Source of the DNA: Bacillota bacterium
GTDB taxonomy: Bacteria > Bacillota > Clostridia > Lachnospirales > Lachnospiraceae
Length of the DNA stretch: 16,210 nucleotides
Direction: 5' to 3'
Assembly: GCA_023387655.1 (NCBI GenBank)
Contig: JAEWHR010000248.1
Coordinates: 1-16,210, forward strand
Shown: piece after piece, positions 1-7,677 of the stretch
Layout: each line of letters begins with the position of its first letter
How positions within the stretch are numbered: the first letter of the stretch is position 1
Notes under the pieces: model-generated
Database searches by the model: none
Seen by the model: the letters and a program-made list of their open reading frames with translations, nothing else
Told to the model about the DNA's origin: nothing
Translations under genes and position numbers: made by a program

Positions 1-196
1 AGCAAATACAACCAGAATTCATCTCGGTAATTTCAACACCAGCTTCTTTTAAAAAGCCTCCGTCAATTCCAATCTCACCAAATTCATTTTCAATTAAAAC
101 AAGTTTTTCCCCTTTTAAGGCTTCCTCCAATAATTTTTTAATCAAAGTTGTCTTACCTGCTCCAAGAAATCCTGAAATAACATCTATTTTTGTCAT
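1..196 (-). CDS. CobW/COG0523-family (G3E) metal-chaperone GTPase, N-terminal fragment
   Basis: Partial gene cut by the window edge; 65 N-terminal codons are visible, starting at ATG 194-196. The protein begins MTKIDVISGFLGAGKTTLIK. This is the G3E P-loop GTPase signature: a beta strand followed at once by Walker A (GFLGAGKTT, residues 9-17). A switch-like ENEFGEIGID segment follows at 37-46. The last visible residues, GCIC at 62-65, are the start of the CxCC metal-binding motif of COG0523 proteins. Members of this family (CobW, YjiA, ZNG1/YciC-like) hydrolyse GTP and deliver metals such as zinc, cobalt or nickel to client proteins; the metal here cannot be told from the fragment. A clear GGAGG ribosome binding site (203-207) fixes the start. 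Regulation may involve the long repeat-filled leader upstream. Confidence 0.9.
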   Translation of the reverse strand, partial: MTKIDVISGFLGAGKTTLIKKLLEEALKGEKLVLIENEFGEIGIDGGFLKEAGVEITEMNSGCIC

Positions 197-205
197 AATA
201 ATCCT

Positions 206-350
206 CCATTCTTGTGCTTTGAACATTCTTATGCTGATGGCAAATTCATAACCGATGGAACATTCTTATACCGTCGGCACATTCTTATTCCATTAGCACA
301 TTCTTATTCCATAGCACATTCTTATTCCATTAGCACACTCTTATTTCATA
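206..350. repeat. degenerate 18-20 bp tandem repeat array in the GTPase leader
   Basis: At least seven tandem copies of a unit close to acattcttattccattagc are visible. Copies begin at about 222, 242, 260, 279, 298, 316 and 335. The copies at 279-334 are nearly identical (19, 18 and 19 bases) and the copies towards the gene are more diverged. An eighth, weaker copy (206-223) abuts the GGAGG ribosome binding site. In the mRNA sense the core reads AATAAGAATGT. The array lies downstream of the promoter at 412-440, so it should be transcribed as 5' leader. Function is unknown. It could be a regulator binding array, an RNA-level control element, or simple slippage expansion. Confidence 0.8.
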
Positions 351-353
351 GAA

Positions 354-375
354 ACTTTGTACCATGGCACAAAGT
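354..375. promoter_or_regulatory. inverted repeat near the predicted start of the GTPase transcript
   Basis: The 7-base arms actttgt (354-360) and acaaagt (369-375) enclose an 8-base centre that contains the palindrome CCATGG. The dyad lies about 30 bases downstream of the predicted transcription start, between the promoter and the tandem repeats. That position would suit an operator or a leader hairpin. No regulator is identified. Confidence 0.35.
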
Positions 376-411
376 ACTAATCTCTATTCCTTTCTAATTT
401 TACTGCCACTT

Positions 412-440
412 ATTATACTTCTCTTTTCTAAGTATTTCAA
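412..440 (-). promoter_or_regulatory. sigma-A-type promoter for the GTPase gene
   Basis: Read on the minus strand, TTGAAA (435-440) and TATAAT (412-417) are separated by exactly 17 bases. This is a near-consensus housekeeping promoter. Transcription would start near 405, giving a leader of roughly 200 bases before the ATG at 196. Confidence 0.7.
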
Positions 441-528
441 TGTTACTACTTAGTGGAATTTATTATATTTTTATAATATTTTTCTAGCAGTTTTCATAGA
501 AAAGCATTTTCATTACTATCACCATACC

Positions 529-557
529 AAAATGTAATTGATAATAGCAATTGCATT
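529..557 (-). terminator. weak terminator-like hairpin after the phosphodiesterase gene
   Basis: The arms aatgtaattg (531-540) and caattgcatt (548-557) pair over 10 positions with one mismatch and a 7-base loop. The hairpin sits directly after the stop codon of the minus-strand gene. The T tract that follows on the minus strand is short (about four T), so termination may be inefficient. Confidence 0.4.
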
Positions 558-559
558 TT

Positions 560-2458
560 TTATTTAAGCAAACTCTTAATAAACTCTTGGAAGGTTGAAT
601 TTAGACCTTCGCCGTACACAATCTCACGTACGCGAACCGGTTGATCTGTAATGATATTGTCTACCCCTAACTGTTTCATACGTTCAATCTCAGCTATTGA
701 ATTCACTGTCCACGCATGAACTTCTTTACCATAGCTATGGGCATATCGAATCATTTCTCTTGTGATAAAGCTTGATTTCACACTGAAAAAGTCTGCATTT
801 TCCCAATTATAAAAATATCCATACGCAAAGGACATAATATAACCAGTTTTTATATCAGGATTAAGAGCTTTCACACGTCCTAAGGCACCATAATTTGCTG
901 AACTAAGGACACACTGCTCCTCCATACCATACTCTTCAATCAGCCGAACTACTTCTTCTACCAATTGCTTTTCATGGCTGTTAATTTTTAATTCAATATT
1001 TAACTTCATGGTATTTTGACAAAGTAGTAAAACTTCTTCTAACGTTGGAATCCTTGTACCTTTAAATTCCTTACCAAATCGCTTCCCAGCATCAATTTTT
1101 TCTAACTCCTCATAGGTCAAGTTCCAAATATGTTGGTTTACTCCAGTCGTTCTTTTTAGGTTCGAATCGTGGAGCAATACAATAACGCCATCCTTCGTCT
1201 CCTGAACATCAATTTCAGCATAATCACTTAAATTATCAATTGCAGCTTGTATGGCTGGTAGGGTATTTTCCGGTGCTGCTGTTGAATATCCACGATGAGC
1301 TGTTATTGCAGTACCAAATAACGGTTCACGATTTGTAAATATATTATTTCTAAAGTTTAGACCAAAATACAATCCCACTAGTATAAAGGATAAGCCGCCT
1401 ACAATAAATACTGTTCTTGTATACTTACTTTTATGAATTCGAAACCAAATACTACGTTTATCCAGCACTAAAGAATCTTCCACTTCTGATATCTTATCTT
1501 GCATTGCGAGGATTTTTGCCTCTCCTCTCATATCAGTTAACTTATATTGTAAAAACAACCTAGTTACAAGAGCACAATTTACAATAATTGATAGCACCCC
1601 TGCTACTAAGGAAAAATAAAGATTAATCTGATCGAATGTTGTTAGAAATACCGCCACAACAAGAGTTTCACTTACTGTACGATAGATAATCAAACCAGAT
1701 ACAAATACTACTGCATAATATAAAGCAATATAAAATAAACATAAAAGCGCATTATATCCTAACATCGATGAAGCTATTTTGGTACCATGTCCTTTTAATG
1801 TTTTACAGCTCATACGAAACGCATCACGAAAGCTCATCTCATCAAAGCTACAATAATGTAAGACAAAGATGCCACGATATAAGAAATACACCGCTACAAC
1901 GAGTAATATAATCAAACCAAACACTACAGATTTATAATCGAGAATTGTATCCAAAAGATAAGCAGGTATTCTCATCTGCATAATCATTCCCAATAAAAGA
2001 GGTAAGCTATACACAATATAATAGAATAGTGCATAAATATTGAGCGCACGATTCCCTTTTCTTTTAATTAAACGTAGAGATTCCCATAAACCAGGAAAAA
2101 ACAAATGACTAATTCTTATCTTTCGAAACCTTAGACTACTATGATAGTATACGATCAGTGATATCATTTCCACATAGATAAACACAGAAACCAATATGAG
2201 TAATAATGCAATTGCAGCTATCGATGCTGGCGATGCTAAGTATGAAAAAACATTCTCCAGTGTAAGATAACTATATCCTGAAAGTTTTAATGTCCCTTTC
2301 ATCAATGCTCTTACTAAAGGTACCATGACAATTAAAAAGATTGCTTTATAAATTAATTCAAATAATAATAATGTCTTTATATTCTTAAGTTTACTAAACC
2401 AATTCTTTGATAACCATTGTTTCACAATTACTTCCGTCTTCTTTCTTTCGTTTTCCAT
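560..2458 (-). CDS. membrane-anchored glycerophosphodiester phosphodiesterase (GPDPase_memb + GDPD)
   Basis: A two-part protein of about 632 residues. Residues 1-350 form a hydrophobic domain with repeated membrane spans, like the GPDPase_memb domain (PF10110) of Gram-positive enzymes. After one more span (about 350-368) comes an extracytoplasmic GDPD TIM-barrel domain. Its catalytic motifs are visible: AHRG near 387-390, EID at 415-417, HD at 430-431 and ELK at 489-491. The domain ends in the typical VHAWTVN and DNIITDQP segments. The family hydrolyses glycerophosphodiesters to glycerol 3-phosphate plus an alcohol, and may act on phospholipid or teichoic-acid breakdown products at the cell surface. 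The frame also opens with GTG at 2464. I prefer ATG 2458 because AGGTGA (2468-2473) sits 9 bases from it but only 3 from the GTG. The full set of motifs indicates an active enzyme; the exact substrate is unknown. Confidence 0.92.
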   Translation of the reverse strand: MENERKKTEVIVKQWLSKNWFSKLKNIKTLLLFELIYKAIFLIVMVPLVRALMKGTLKLSGYSYLTLENVFSYLASPASIAAIALLLILVSVFIYVEMISLIVYYHSSLRFRKIRISHLFFPGLWESLRLIKRKGNRALNIYALFYYIVYSLPLLLGMIMQMRIPAYLLDTILDYKSVVFGLIILLVVAVYFLYRGIFVLHYCSFDEMSFRDAFRMSCKTLKGHGTKIASSMLGYNALLCLFYIALYYAVVFVSGLIIYRTVSETLVVAVFLTTFDQINLYFSLVAGVLSIIVNCALVTRLFLQYKLTDMRGEAKILAMQDKISEVEDSLVLDKRSIWFRIHKSKYTRTVFIVGGLSFILVGLYFGLNFRNNIFTNREPLFGTAITAHRGYSTAAPENTLPAIQAAIDNLSDYAEIDVQETKDGVIVLLHDSNLKRTTGVNQHIWNLTYEELEKIDAGKRFGKEFKGTRIPTLEEVLLLCQNTMKLNIELKINSHEKQLVEEVVRLIEEYGMEEQCVLSSANYGALGRVKALNPDIKTGYIMSFAYGYFYNWENADFFSVKSSFITREMIRYAHSYGKEVHAWTVNSIAEIERMKQLGVDNIITDQPVRVREIVYGEGLNSTFQEFIKSLLK

Positions 2459-2509
2459 ATCCACTTGTCACCTACCAATATCCAAGTGCTCTTATCTATT
2501 TTGACACAA

Positions 2510-2556
2510 AAATGGAGATATTACAACACAAATATAGTGATTGTATATCTCCATTT
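2510..2556 (-). terminator. probable terminator after the MFS transporter gene
   Basis: Arms aaatggagata (2510-2520) and tatctccattt (2546-2556) form a perfect 11-bp stem with a 25-base loop. On the minus strand the stem runs into TTTTTG. The position, just after the transporter stop codon, fits. The long loop makes it less than ideal, so some read-through into the phosphodiesterase gene is possible. Confidence 0.5.
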
Positions 2557-2579
2557 ATGAAAAAGATAGTTATATAACT

Positions 2580-3881
2580 TTAATCTTCGACATCGAAATT
2601 TTCTATCATCTTCTGTCTTTTCCCTGGCTTTGCATCTCCATGTTTTACGAATAACATTGTAATAAAGGATGCCGCAGAAAAGAAAACTGCATAAGGGAAT
2701 AACGTACGGTAAGATACAAATTCTAATAATGCACCAGATAAAATCGGAGTTAATATCTGTGCTGTCATAGAAAATGTATAGTAATATCCTGTATATTTTC
2801 CTACATCACAACCCTTACTCATTTCAACAACCATTGGATAGGAATTTACACTGATTGCAGCCCATCCCATACCTGTGATTGCAAAAACCACATTAATTAG
2901 TGGTGAATATTCTAAGAAGAAACACCCACACACATAGGAGAATGTTATCAAGCCAACACCAATTAATATCGTCTTCTTCCGTCCTATTTTACTTGCAATA
3001 ATACCAATTGGGATATAGCATACAATCGCTGCTCCCATAGCAACCATGAGACTACTTGTAAAGCCTCCAGTTCCAAGCTTCCAAACAACCTCCGTATATC
3101 TTGAAAAAGCTGTGGTAACCGCATTGTATGCAGTAAACCATAAGAAGATGGAAGCTACTAAAAAGAATAAACTCCTTTTTACTTCAGGTTTCATCGGCTC
3201 ATTCGCTTCTGAGTGTGTTACTTCCGATTCATCCTTGTTATAGACAGCAACTTCTTCTCTCATCTTATTTTCACGAATTGTAAAAAGTAATACAATAACG
3301 GCGATTATCATAATCAGAGCAACCGCAGAAAATAGAGGTATGTAATTTGGAGGTATGTAATATAGTGAGTCAATTGGCTCTTTGCTTTCCTTTACTAATA
3401 CCCTAATCAATAATAAACTAATTAATCCACCAACTGCACCCATTAAATTAATAATAGCATTTGCCATACTACGAAGAGGCTTTGGTGTTAGGTCTGGCAT
3501 AAGTGCCACTGCAGGTGAACGATAGGTTCCCATAGATAAGAGCACTAGACCAAGCGCTACGATAAAAACTATAAATTGCTTTTGTTGGTCAGCGATTGGT
3601 ATCATCATCATGAACAGAGTCGATGCAATGGTTCCCACAACAATAAATGGTGTTCGTCTACCTAATTTGGTACTGGTTCGGTCAGACAGCATACCGAAAA
3701 CAGGTAGTAAAAATAATGCTATTACATTATCCAATGCCATAATCATACCAGTAACTGTTTCGCCTATACCAAACGTATTCTTTAAGATTAGCGGTATAAT
3801 ATTTTCATATAATTGCCAAAAAGAACTAATCGATAAAAAAGCAAGACCTACAAAAAATGTACGCTTGTAATTTAGTTTCAT
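2580..3881 (-). CDS. MFS transporter, sugar/GPH-like
   Basis: An integral membrane protein of 433 residues with about 12 hydrophobic segments in two halves, joined by a charged cytoplasmic loop (about 205-235). The loop between spans 2 and 3 contains SDRTSTKLGRRTPF (about 66-79), the MFS signature in the version seen in sugar-proton or sugar-cation symporters of the SLC45/GPH type. A degenerate second copy, SKIGRKKT, appears in the C-terminal half. It probably moves a sugar or similar solute across the cytoplasmic membrane; the substrate cannot be assigned. The open frame extends to an upstream ATG at 3899. GGGAGGG (3886-3892) lies only 4 bases before ATG 3881 and between the two candidates, so 3881 is chosen. 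The gene has its own promoter with a palindrome at the -35 region. It is flanked by terminators, so it is probably monocistronic or followed by the phosphodiesterase gene. Confidence 0.88.
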   Translation of the reverse strand: MKLNYKRTFFVGLAFLSISSFWQLYENIIPLILKNTFGIGETVTGMIMALDNVIALFLLPVFGMLSDRTSTKLGRRTPFIVVGTIASTLFMMMIPIADQQKQFIVFIVALGLVLLSMGTYRSPAVALMPDLTPKPLRSMANAIINLMGAVGGLISLLLIRVLVKESKEPIDSLYYIPPNYIPLFSAVALIMIIAVIVLLFTIRENKMREEVAVYNKDESEVTHSEANEPMKPEVKRSLFFLVASIFLWFTAYNAVTTAFSRYTEVVWKLGTGGFTSSLMVAMGAAIVCYIPIGIIASKIGRKKTILIGVGLITFSYVCGCFFLEYSPLINVVFAITGMGWAAISVNSYPMVVEMSKGCDVGKYTGYYYTFSMTAQILTPILSGALLEFVSYRTLFPYAVFFSAASFITMLFVKHGDAKPGKRQKMIENFDVED

Positions 3882-3911
3882 GGATCCCTCCCAATACATT
3901 TTGATGCTTGT

Positions 3912-3945
3912 ATTATACCATATACCATCATTTACTTAAAGTAAA
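3912..3945 (-). promoter_or_regulatory. promoter of the MFS transporter with overlapping palindrome
   Basis: On the minus strand TATAAT (3912-3917) is a perfect -10 element. The hexamer 17 bases upstream, TTTAAG (3935-3940), is a poor -35. This weak -35 is buried in a 15-base palindrome, tttacttaaagtaaa (3931-3945), with 7-base arms around a single central base. The arrangement suggests regulator control, with the palindrome as operator. Confidence 0.5.
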
Positions 3946-3994
3946 ATGTATGGGAAACTCTTGTAAAACCTCATGGATGGTAATTGTAAAATGA

Positions 3995-4156
3995 GTTCTT
4001 GTGAGAACAAAGTGGCTTCGCCACTCTAAGCTCCGCGAATCAACAAATTCAGAGCGATGCCACTTTGTCGTGCCGTAGCGTCAGCGTAATGCGCATCCCT
4101 CGGAGAGTTTTTTTATTAATGGGAGATTACTCGCGGAGTAATTTCCTCGTATTAAT
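3995..4156. repeat. highly structured, GC-richer intergenic element
   Basis: This stretch of the 337-base gap between the 850-residue gene's stop and the MFS start is unlike its AT-rich surroundings. It contains: hairpin 3995-4008 (gttct/agaac); a 6-bp hairpin at 4011-4025 (agtggc/gccact); the arms caaagtggc (4008-4016) and gccactttg (4059-4067), which would compete with that hairpin; ctccg (4031-4035) facing cggag (4101-4105), followed by seven T on the plus strand (4108-4114); and a long hairpin at 4115-4156 with a 12-bp stem, two of them GU pairs, plus an outer 6-bp stem. No gene is visible. It could be a dispersed MITE/REP-like repeat or a plus-strand small RNA. Only the structure is directly seen. 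Confidence 0.5.
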
Positions 4157-4157
4157 T

Positions 4158-4192
4158 AAAAAAGCTAACTCCTGTAAAATACAGAAGTTAGC
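4158..4192 (-). terminator. intrinsic terminator of the glycan operon
   Basis: The arms gctaactcctgta (4164-4176) and tacagaagttagc (4180-4192) pair with a single mismatch around a 3-base loop. On the minus strand six T follow (4158-4163). It lies 26 bases after the stop codon of the 850-residue membrane protein gene and should end that transcript. Confidence 0.88.
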
Positions 4193-4218
4193 CTGATAAT
4201 TAAATTTAAGACGATCTC

Positions 4219-6771
4219 TTAATCAAGATTAACCCGAACAATAAAGGTTTCGTAATCTTTACCAGAACGAGCATCAATGGAGAATACAACATCTCCTAAT
4301 GTTTTCAGAAGTTCATGGTTTTCAGTACCAAATTTTTCAGCTTCTAATTTACCAACATAGATATATTCCACATGATATTCTCGCAATTTATCTTTAATTT
4401 CATTCTCATCCATAGAAGTATAGATTAATTCCACTACTTTTTCTCGTTCCGCAACTTCTGGTGGTAGTCCAATATCTGCTCCTGAACGCCATAACCACTC
4501 ATGAGTTCTCCATCCAAGGATAGTCGGAAGTCCTGTAATTACTGAAACACGCTCATAAAACGTGTAGCTATCCCCATTCGCTTCTAAAACCACTGGTTGT
4601 CCTGTTATATTTTCATTAAGCCAATTCGTCGCTAAGAAGTCATCTGAGTTTTCTTTTTCCATAAATGCAGAGGCATCCAAGCCTTCATAATTCTGTGGCT
4701 TACGAATATCGCCAAACCAAGAATTCATTGCCGTAACACTATATCCAGTAGTCCAAAGAAGAAGGAGCAAACCGATTGCAGCAACAATCTTTCTTGGTAT
4801 TGTTCTACCAAATCGAAGAAATCGTACTAAGATAAAGCCAAAACATAAGCCAAACATGATAAACCCTTGATAAGTTAATTTAAACATAGTATTAGCACGC
4901 TTATGATTTGGATAAATATCTTTCACATAGATTACTTCAGGTATTATAATGAGTCCCATTGCACAAAGTGCCATAATAACGACAAACAAATCAGCAATCT
5001 GTAAACTCTCTATCCACTGATAAAGCTTATTCTTCTCTCCGCCATAGGTAACTGTTGTTTCGTAACTCATCATTAATTTCTGAAGGCGATTACCTTCAAA
5101 GTTATTATAATCCACTCGTTTTTCTTCTTTTTGTTCCAGTTTTAATTTTTTATAACTTGCTTTTTTATTAGTGATAAAGCCTTCCTTCTTTAAATCGCAA
5201 TATCTTGAAATCACAAAATACCCACAAACAACAAAAGGAAGTCCCCATAATACTAGCATCTGATGAAACATCGATCTAGCTTCTGTAAGATAAATGCTTG
5301 TAGCAATTTGATTGAAACTCTCAGTAAATGGTTTACATACCACACTAGAGACTAATAAAATTATTACTGCTTGCGCTCCTGTTAATAATACAGCTACTCT
5401 TGAAAACTGGTATATAACCAAATTAGAAAATAGGATTACAGCTCCCGATACAACAAAGTAAATTGGGAAATCCCAGAAATTCGTCATATGGAATAATCCT
5501 ATAAAAAAGCCAATTAACAAGATAATTGGATGAAATGCCTCTTGTAAGAAATTTGGTTTTTGTATCGTAATTCCATATCGAAGATCATCCATTTTTTGTT
5601 TTCGATATAATAACCAAGCAAACAATAATCCTAAAACAGCAAGCACAAAGATAATGTTGATTACATGAGCATGAAGATCTCCAAGGATAAACGAATAGGA
5701 AGGAAATTCATGAATTGTTTGATCTGTTTCTATTACTGGGTCATAACCAATATATCGGGTAGAACTTGGGAACCAATAGCTTGAAACTTCCTTACCTGAT
5801 ATCTTTTCTATCCATGGCTTTATATGCTTATAAATCGGATAATGCATATTTCCAGCAAAGACAACCGAAAAACCAGAGATTAATCCAGATAAAGTACACC
5901 ATAACCCTTTTCGTTTACTCTTTGATAACACAAAATGGTCTCCAGCTGTTTGCCTACGGCGAAGGGTACTATCTTGTAGGAAGGTCTTCATTACATTATA
6001 CATAATGGAATAGCACTGGGTAAAAGCAATTCCAGCGAGTGTCATAAGCATGAGATTATAACCAAATTCTACACCGACACCACTAAGTTTTGATAGATAG
6101 GTACCAAGATATTGGCCTAGATAATAGTAATTAATCGGCTCCCCTGAGAACCAAGTGTCAAGCGGTGGCATATACTCCGTTCTCATCATACTAGTCATAA
6201 ACCCATAATCCATCATTTTCTCAGTACCGTATGCTTCTGGTTTAAATCCTCTCGCATAACACCAAAATAAAAACATGACAAAAAACATAATTTCTATGGT
6301 GAGTATAGATTTTGCTTTATCCACATCAAATTGATACCAATCATTAAAGTGGCACTTTTTCTCTTCTCCTCGGTTTCTTAAATAATAAGCAACCCCTACG
6401 ATCAAGAGATTAACAATAAAGCAAATTAATAACGTAATAATTGCATTCTGCCTTGTAAATTTTAATAAACGCAATGAGGACAGATACCATAACACCCAAC
6501 CTGCTATCGCAATACCAATCGCTTTGGAGAATATCCATCCACTATCATGAAAATTTTTAAACAATATTCCAATTAGAGGATAAAACGTAACGGTAATTGC
6601 TAGTAACGTCAACCACCACGTTATAAAAGGAGTAAAATCCTCTTTTAATAATTGTTTCCCTACAACAAAAGCTATCAAAAATACTATGATTCGCATCGTA
6701 TAAGGTATTAAGATTCTGGTGAGGTAGGAGAAATTTCCTGAATTACTCCCCTGTTTATTAATTCCTTTCAT
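4219..6771 (-). CDS. DUF2298 / YYY-domain multi-spanning membrane protein (putative GT-C glycosyltransferase)
   Basis: An 850-residue polytopic membrane protein with many hydrophobic segments and a soluble C-terminal tail from about residue 690. I recognise the DUF2298 (PF10060)/TIGR03662 'YYY' family from FSGEPINYYYLGQYL (208-222; the YYY is at 215-217), the FPSYSFILGDLHAH block (356-369), and KDIYPNHKRANTMFKL late in the membrane part. An Asp at 188 (MMDYGF), just before the YYY region, fits the acidic residue expected in the first outer loop of GT-C enzymes. The biochemical role of the family is not established. A glycosyltransferase using lipid-linked sugar outside the membrane is an inference from topology and neighbours. 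It is the last gene of the operon, 23 bases after the GT2 gene, with AAGGAG about 10 bases before the ATG. Confidence 0.85.
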   Translation of the reverse strand: MKGINKQGSNSGNFSYLTRILIPYTMRIIVFLIAFVVGKQLLKEDFTPFITWWLTLLAITVTFYPLIGILFKNFHDSGWIFSKAIGIAIAGWVLWYLSSLRLLKFTRQNAIITLLICFIVNLLIVGVAYYLRNRGEEKKCHFNDWYQFDVDKAKSILTIEIMFFVMFLFWCYARGFKPEAYGTEKMMDYGFMTSMMRTEYMPPLDTWFSGEPINYYYLGQYLGTYLSKLSGVGVEFGYNLMLMTLAGIAFTQCYSIMYNVMKTFLQDSTLRRRQTAGDHFVLSKSKRKGLWCTLSGLISGFSVVFAGNMHYPIYKHIKPWIEKISGKEVSSYWFPSSTRYIGYDPVIETDQTIHEFPSYSFILGDLHAHVINIIFVLAVLGLLFAWLLYRKQKMDDLRYGITIQKPNFLQEAFHPIILLIGFFIGLFHMTNFWDFPIYFVVSGAVILFSNLVIYQFSRVAVLLTGAQAVIILLVSSVVCKPFTESFNQIATSIYLTEARSMFHQMLVLWGLPFVVCGYFVISRYCDLKKEGFITNKKASYKKLKLEQKEEKRVDYNNFEGNRLQKLMMSYETTVTYGGEKNKLYQWIESLQIADLFVVIMALCAMGLIIIPEVIYVKDIYPNHKRANTMFKLTYQGFIMFGLCFGFILVRFLRFGRTIPRKIVAAIGLLLLLWTTGYSVTAMNSWFGDIRKPQNYEGLDASAFMEKENSDDFLATNWLNENITGQPVVLEANGDSYTFYERVSVITGLPTILGWRTHEWLWRSGADIGLPPEVAEREKVVELIYTSMDENEIKDKLREYHVEYIYVGKLEAEKFGTENHELLKTLGDVVFSIDARSGKDYETFIVRVNLD

Positions 6772-6794
6772 TCAAAAGCGCTCCTTTTACCTGC

Positions 6795-7502
6795 TTATTT
6801 GAGGCATTTGTTTATTTGTAAAAAATCCTTATAAGCCTTTTTGCCAATCTTTACAATCTTTTTAAAGTTAATCGAATTTACACCACCTTGACGTGGTCGA
6901 AATGTAATTGGCAGGTATAGAACCGGTAACTTCTTCTTTGCGTATATTACCGAAATAATCACGTTTGATAAGTTGAAATTATCTGGAACAAGCTTTAATT
7001 GTTCTTTTAATATATCTGCTTTCATCAAACGAAATGGTGTGTTGGCATCGGTAACTTTTACATGGAAACATAACCTGCAAACATATTTCAATGTTTTTGT
7101 AACAAACACTCTTGAAATTCCATCTTGTCTCCCTTTTCGATGACCAATTACCATTGCATACTGCTCTCTTAGTTTCCAAAACTCCCAGAATTCATCTGGT
7201 ATCGTCTGTCCGTCTGAATCTGTTTGAAATACATAATCTGCACCTGCTTTAATGGCATAATGATATCCATACAATACCGTAGCGCCGTGACCGCCATTTG
7301 GTTTTGTAATAGGTTCAAAAGCAGGAAGATCCTTAGCTAACTTTTTCATCAGTTCATAGGTATGATCTTTACTTCCATCATCAATTACAACCAGTTTACT
7401 ACCGTTTCCTATTTTCTCTACGACTGGATACCACTCTCTAACTACCTTCTCGATATTCTCTTCTTCGTTATATGCAGGAATTACAATGTATAGTTTGTCC
7501 AT
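6795..7502 (-). CDS. GT2 family glycosyltransferase, DPM1/polyprenyl-phosphate type
   Basis: A compact soluble 235-residue GT-A enzyme. The N-terminus YIVIPAYNEEENI (5-17), VVIDDGS (38-44), the KPNGGHGATVLYGYHYA segment (67-83) and the acidic QTDSDGQT motif (93-100) are typical of family 2 enzymes resembling dolichyl-phosphate mannosyltransferase. The acidic motif binds the metal and nucleotide sugar. It lacks the C-terminal membrane spans or GtrA domain seen in many relatives. It probably transfers a sugar from a nucleotide donor to polyprenyl phosphate at the inner face of the membrane, giving a donor for GT-C enzymes. That role is inferred from the adjacent GT-C-like gene (23-base gap). 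The donor sugar is unknown. GGGGAG lies just before the ATG. The leader to the previous gene is unusually long for this operon (175 bases) and holds the palindrome array. Confidence 0.88.
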   Translation of the reverse strand: MDKLYIVIPAYNEEENIEKVVREWYPVVEKIGNGSKLVVIDDGSKDHTYELMKKLAKDLPAFEPITKPNGGHGATVLYGYHYAIKAGADYVFQTDSDGQTIPDEFWEFWKLREQYAMVIGHRKGRQDGISRVFVTKTLKYVCRLCFHVKVTDANTPFRLMKADILKEQLKLVPDNFNLSNVIISVIYAKKKLPVLYLPITFRPRQGGVNSINFKKIVKIGKKAYKDFLQINKCLK

Positions 7503-7560
7503 TTTCTCCCCATCTCCATTCTTTTAACCTCTCTTATGCACGCGAAATGCACTTCTTAAT

Positions 7561-7648
7561 TACCTTGATATCCAAAGATATCAAGTGATATCCAAAGATA
7601 TCAAGTGATATCCAGAGATATCAAGTGATTTCCCGAGATATCAAGGTA
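7561..7648. repeat. tandem array of four 20-bp palindromes inside the operon
   Basis: Four contiguous 20-base units lie at 7565-7584, 7585-7604, 7605-7624 and 7625-7644. The first, ttgatatccaaagatatcaa, is a perfect palindrome with 8-base arms and a 4-base centre. The next two differ from it by 1-2 bases and the last by several. The array is closed by matching outer arms, taccttgatatc (7561-7572) and gatatcaaggta (7637-7648), so it can also fold as one long hairpin. It separates glf from the GT2 gene. The 20-bp spacing is close to two helical turns, which would suit repeated protein binding on one face. An RNA processing or attenuation role is equally possible. Confidence 0.85.
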
Positions 7649-7677
7649 TCATATCAGTACTTCTAAATTGTTCCCTA

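Larger units (their letters stand above)
197..559 (-). other. intergenic region containing promoter, long leader and repeats of the GTPase gene
   Basis: No convincing gene lies here. On the minus strand it holds, in order: a weak hairpin just after the phosphodiesterase gene, AT-rich palindromic sequence (7-bp arms at 461-478), a sigma-A-like promoter (412-440), a dyad centred on CCATGG (354-375), a tandem repeat array (206-350) and the GTPase ribosome binding site. The plus-strand open frame across the repeats is judged non-coding: the repeat units are 18, 19 and 20 bases long, so the frame shifts between copies. Confidence 0.6.

Noticed and set aside
279..334. ATG-GAA-TAA mini-frames within three repeat copies of the GTPase leader
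   Set aside because: They could be minimal upstream open frames, but no Shine-Dalgarno sequence precedes them, and their recurrence follows simply from the repeat.
206..350. CRISPR array
   Set aside because: The units are contiguous with no unique spacers, are too short, and no cas gene is present.
212..397. Plus-strand open frame of 61 codons with repeated His-Ser-Tyr
   Set aside because: It is produced by reading through the tandem repeats, whose unit lengths are not all multiples of three. It has no ribosome binding site and lies opposite a promoter and leader.
3046..3870. Plus-strand open frames of 65 and 86 codons within the MFS gene
   Set aside because: They lie wholly within a well-supported minus-strand gene, have no ribosome binding sites and encode nothing recognisable.
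4003..4156. Insertion sequence or transposase remnant
   Set aside because: No transposase fragment, terminal repeats or target duplication is visible; only secondary structure is seen.
7561..7648. Intrinsic terminator inside the operon
   Set aside because: The hairpins are AT-rich and no run of T follows on the minus strand, so a simple terminator is unlikely.
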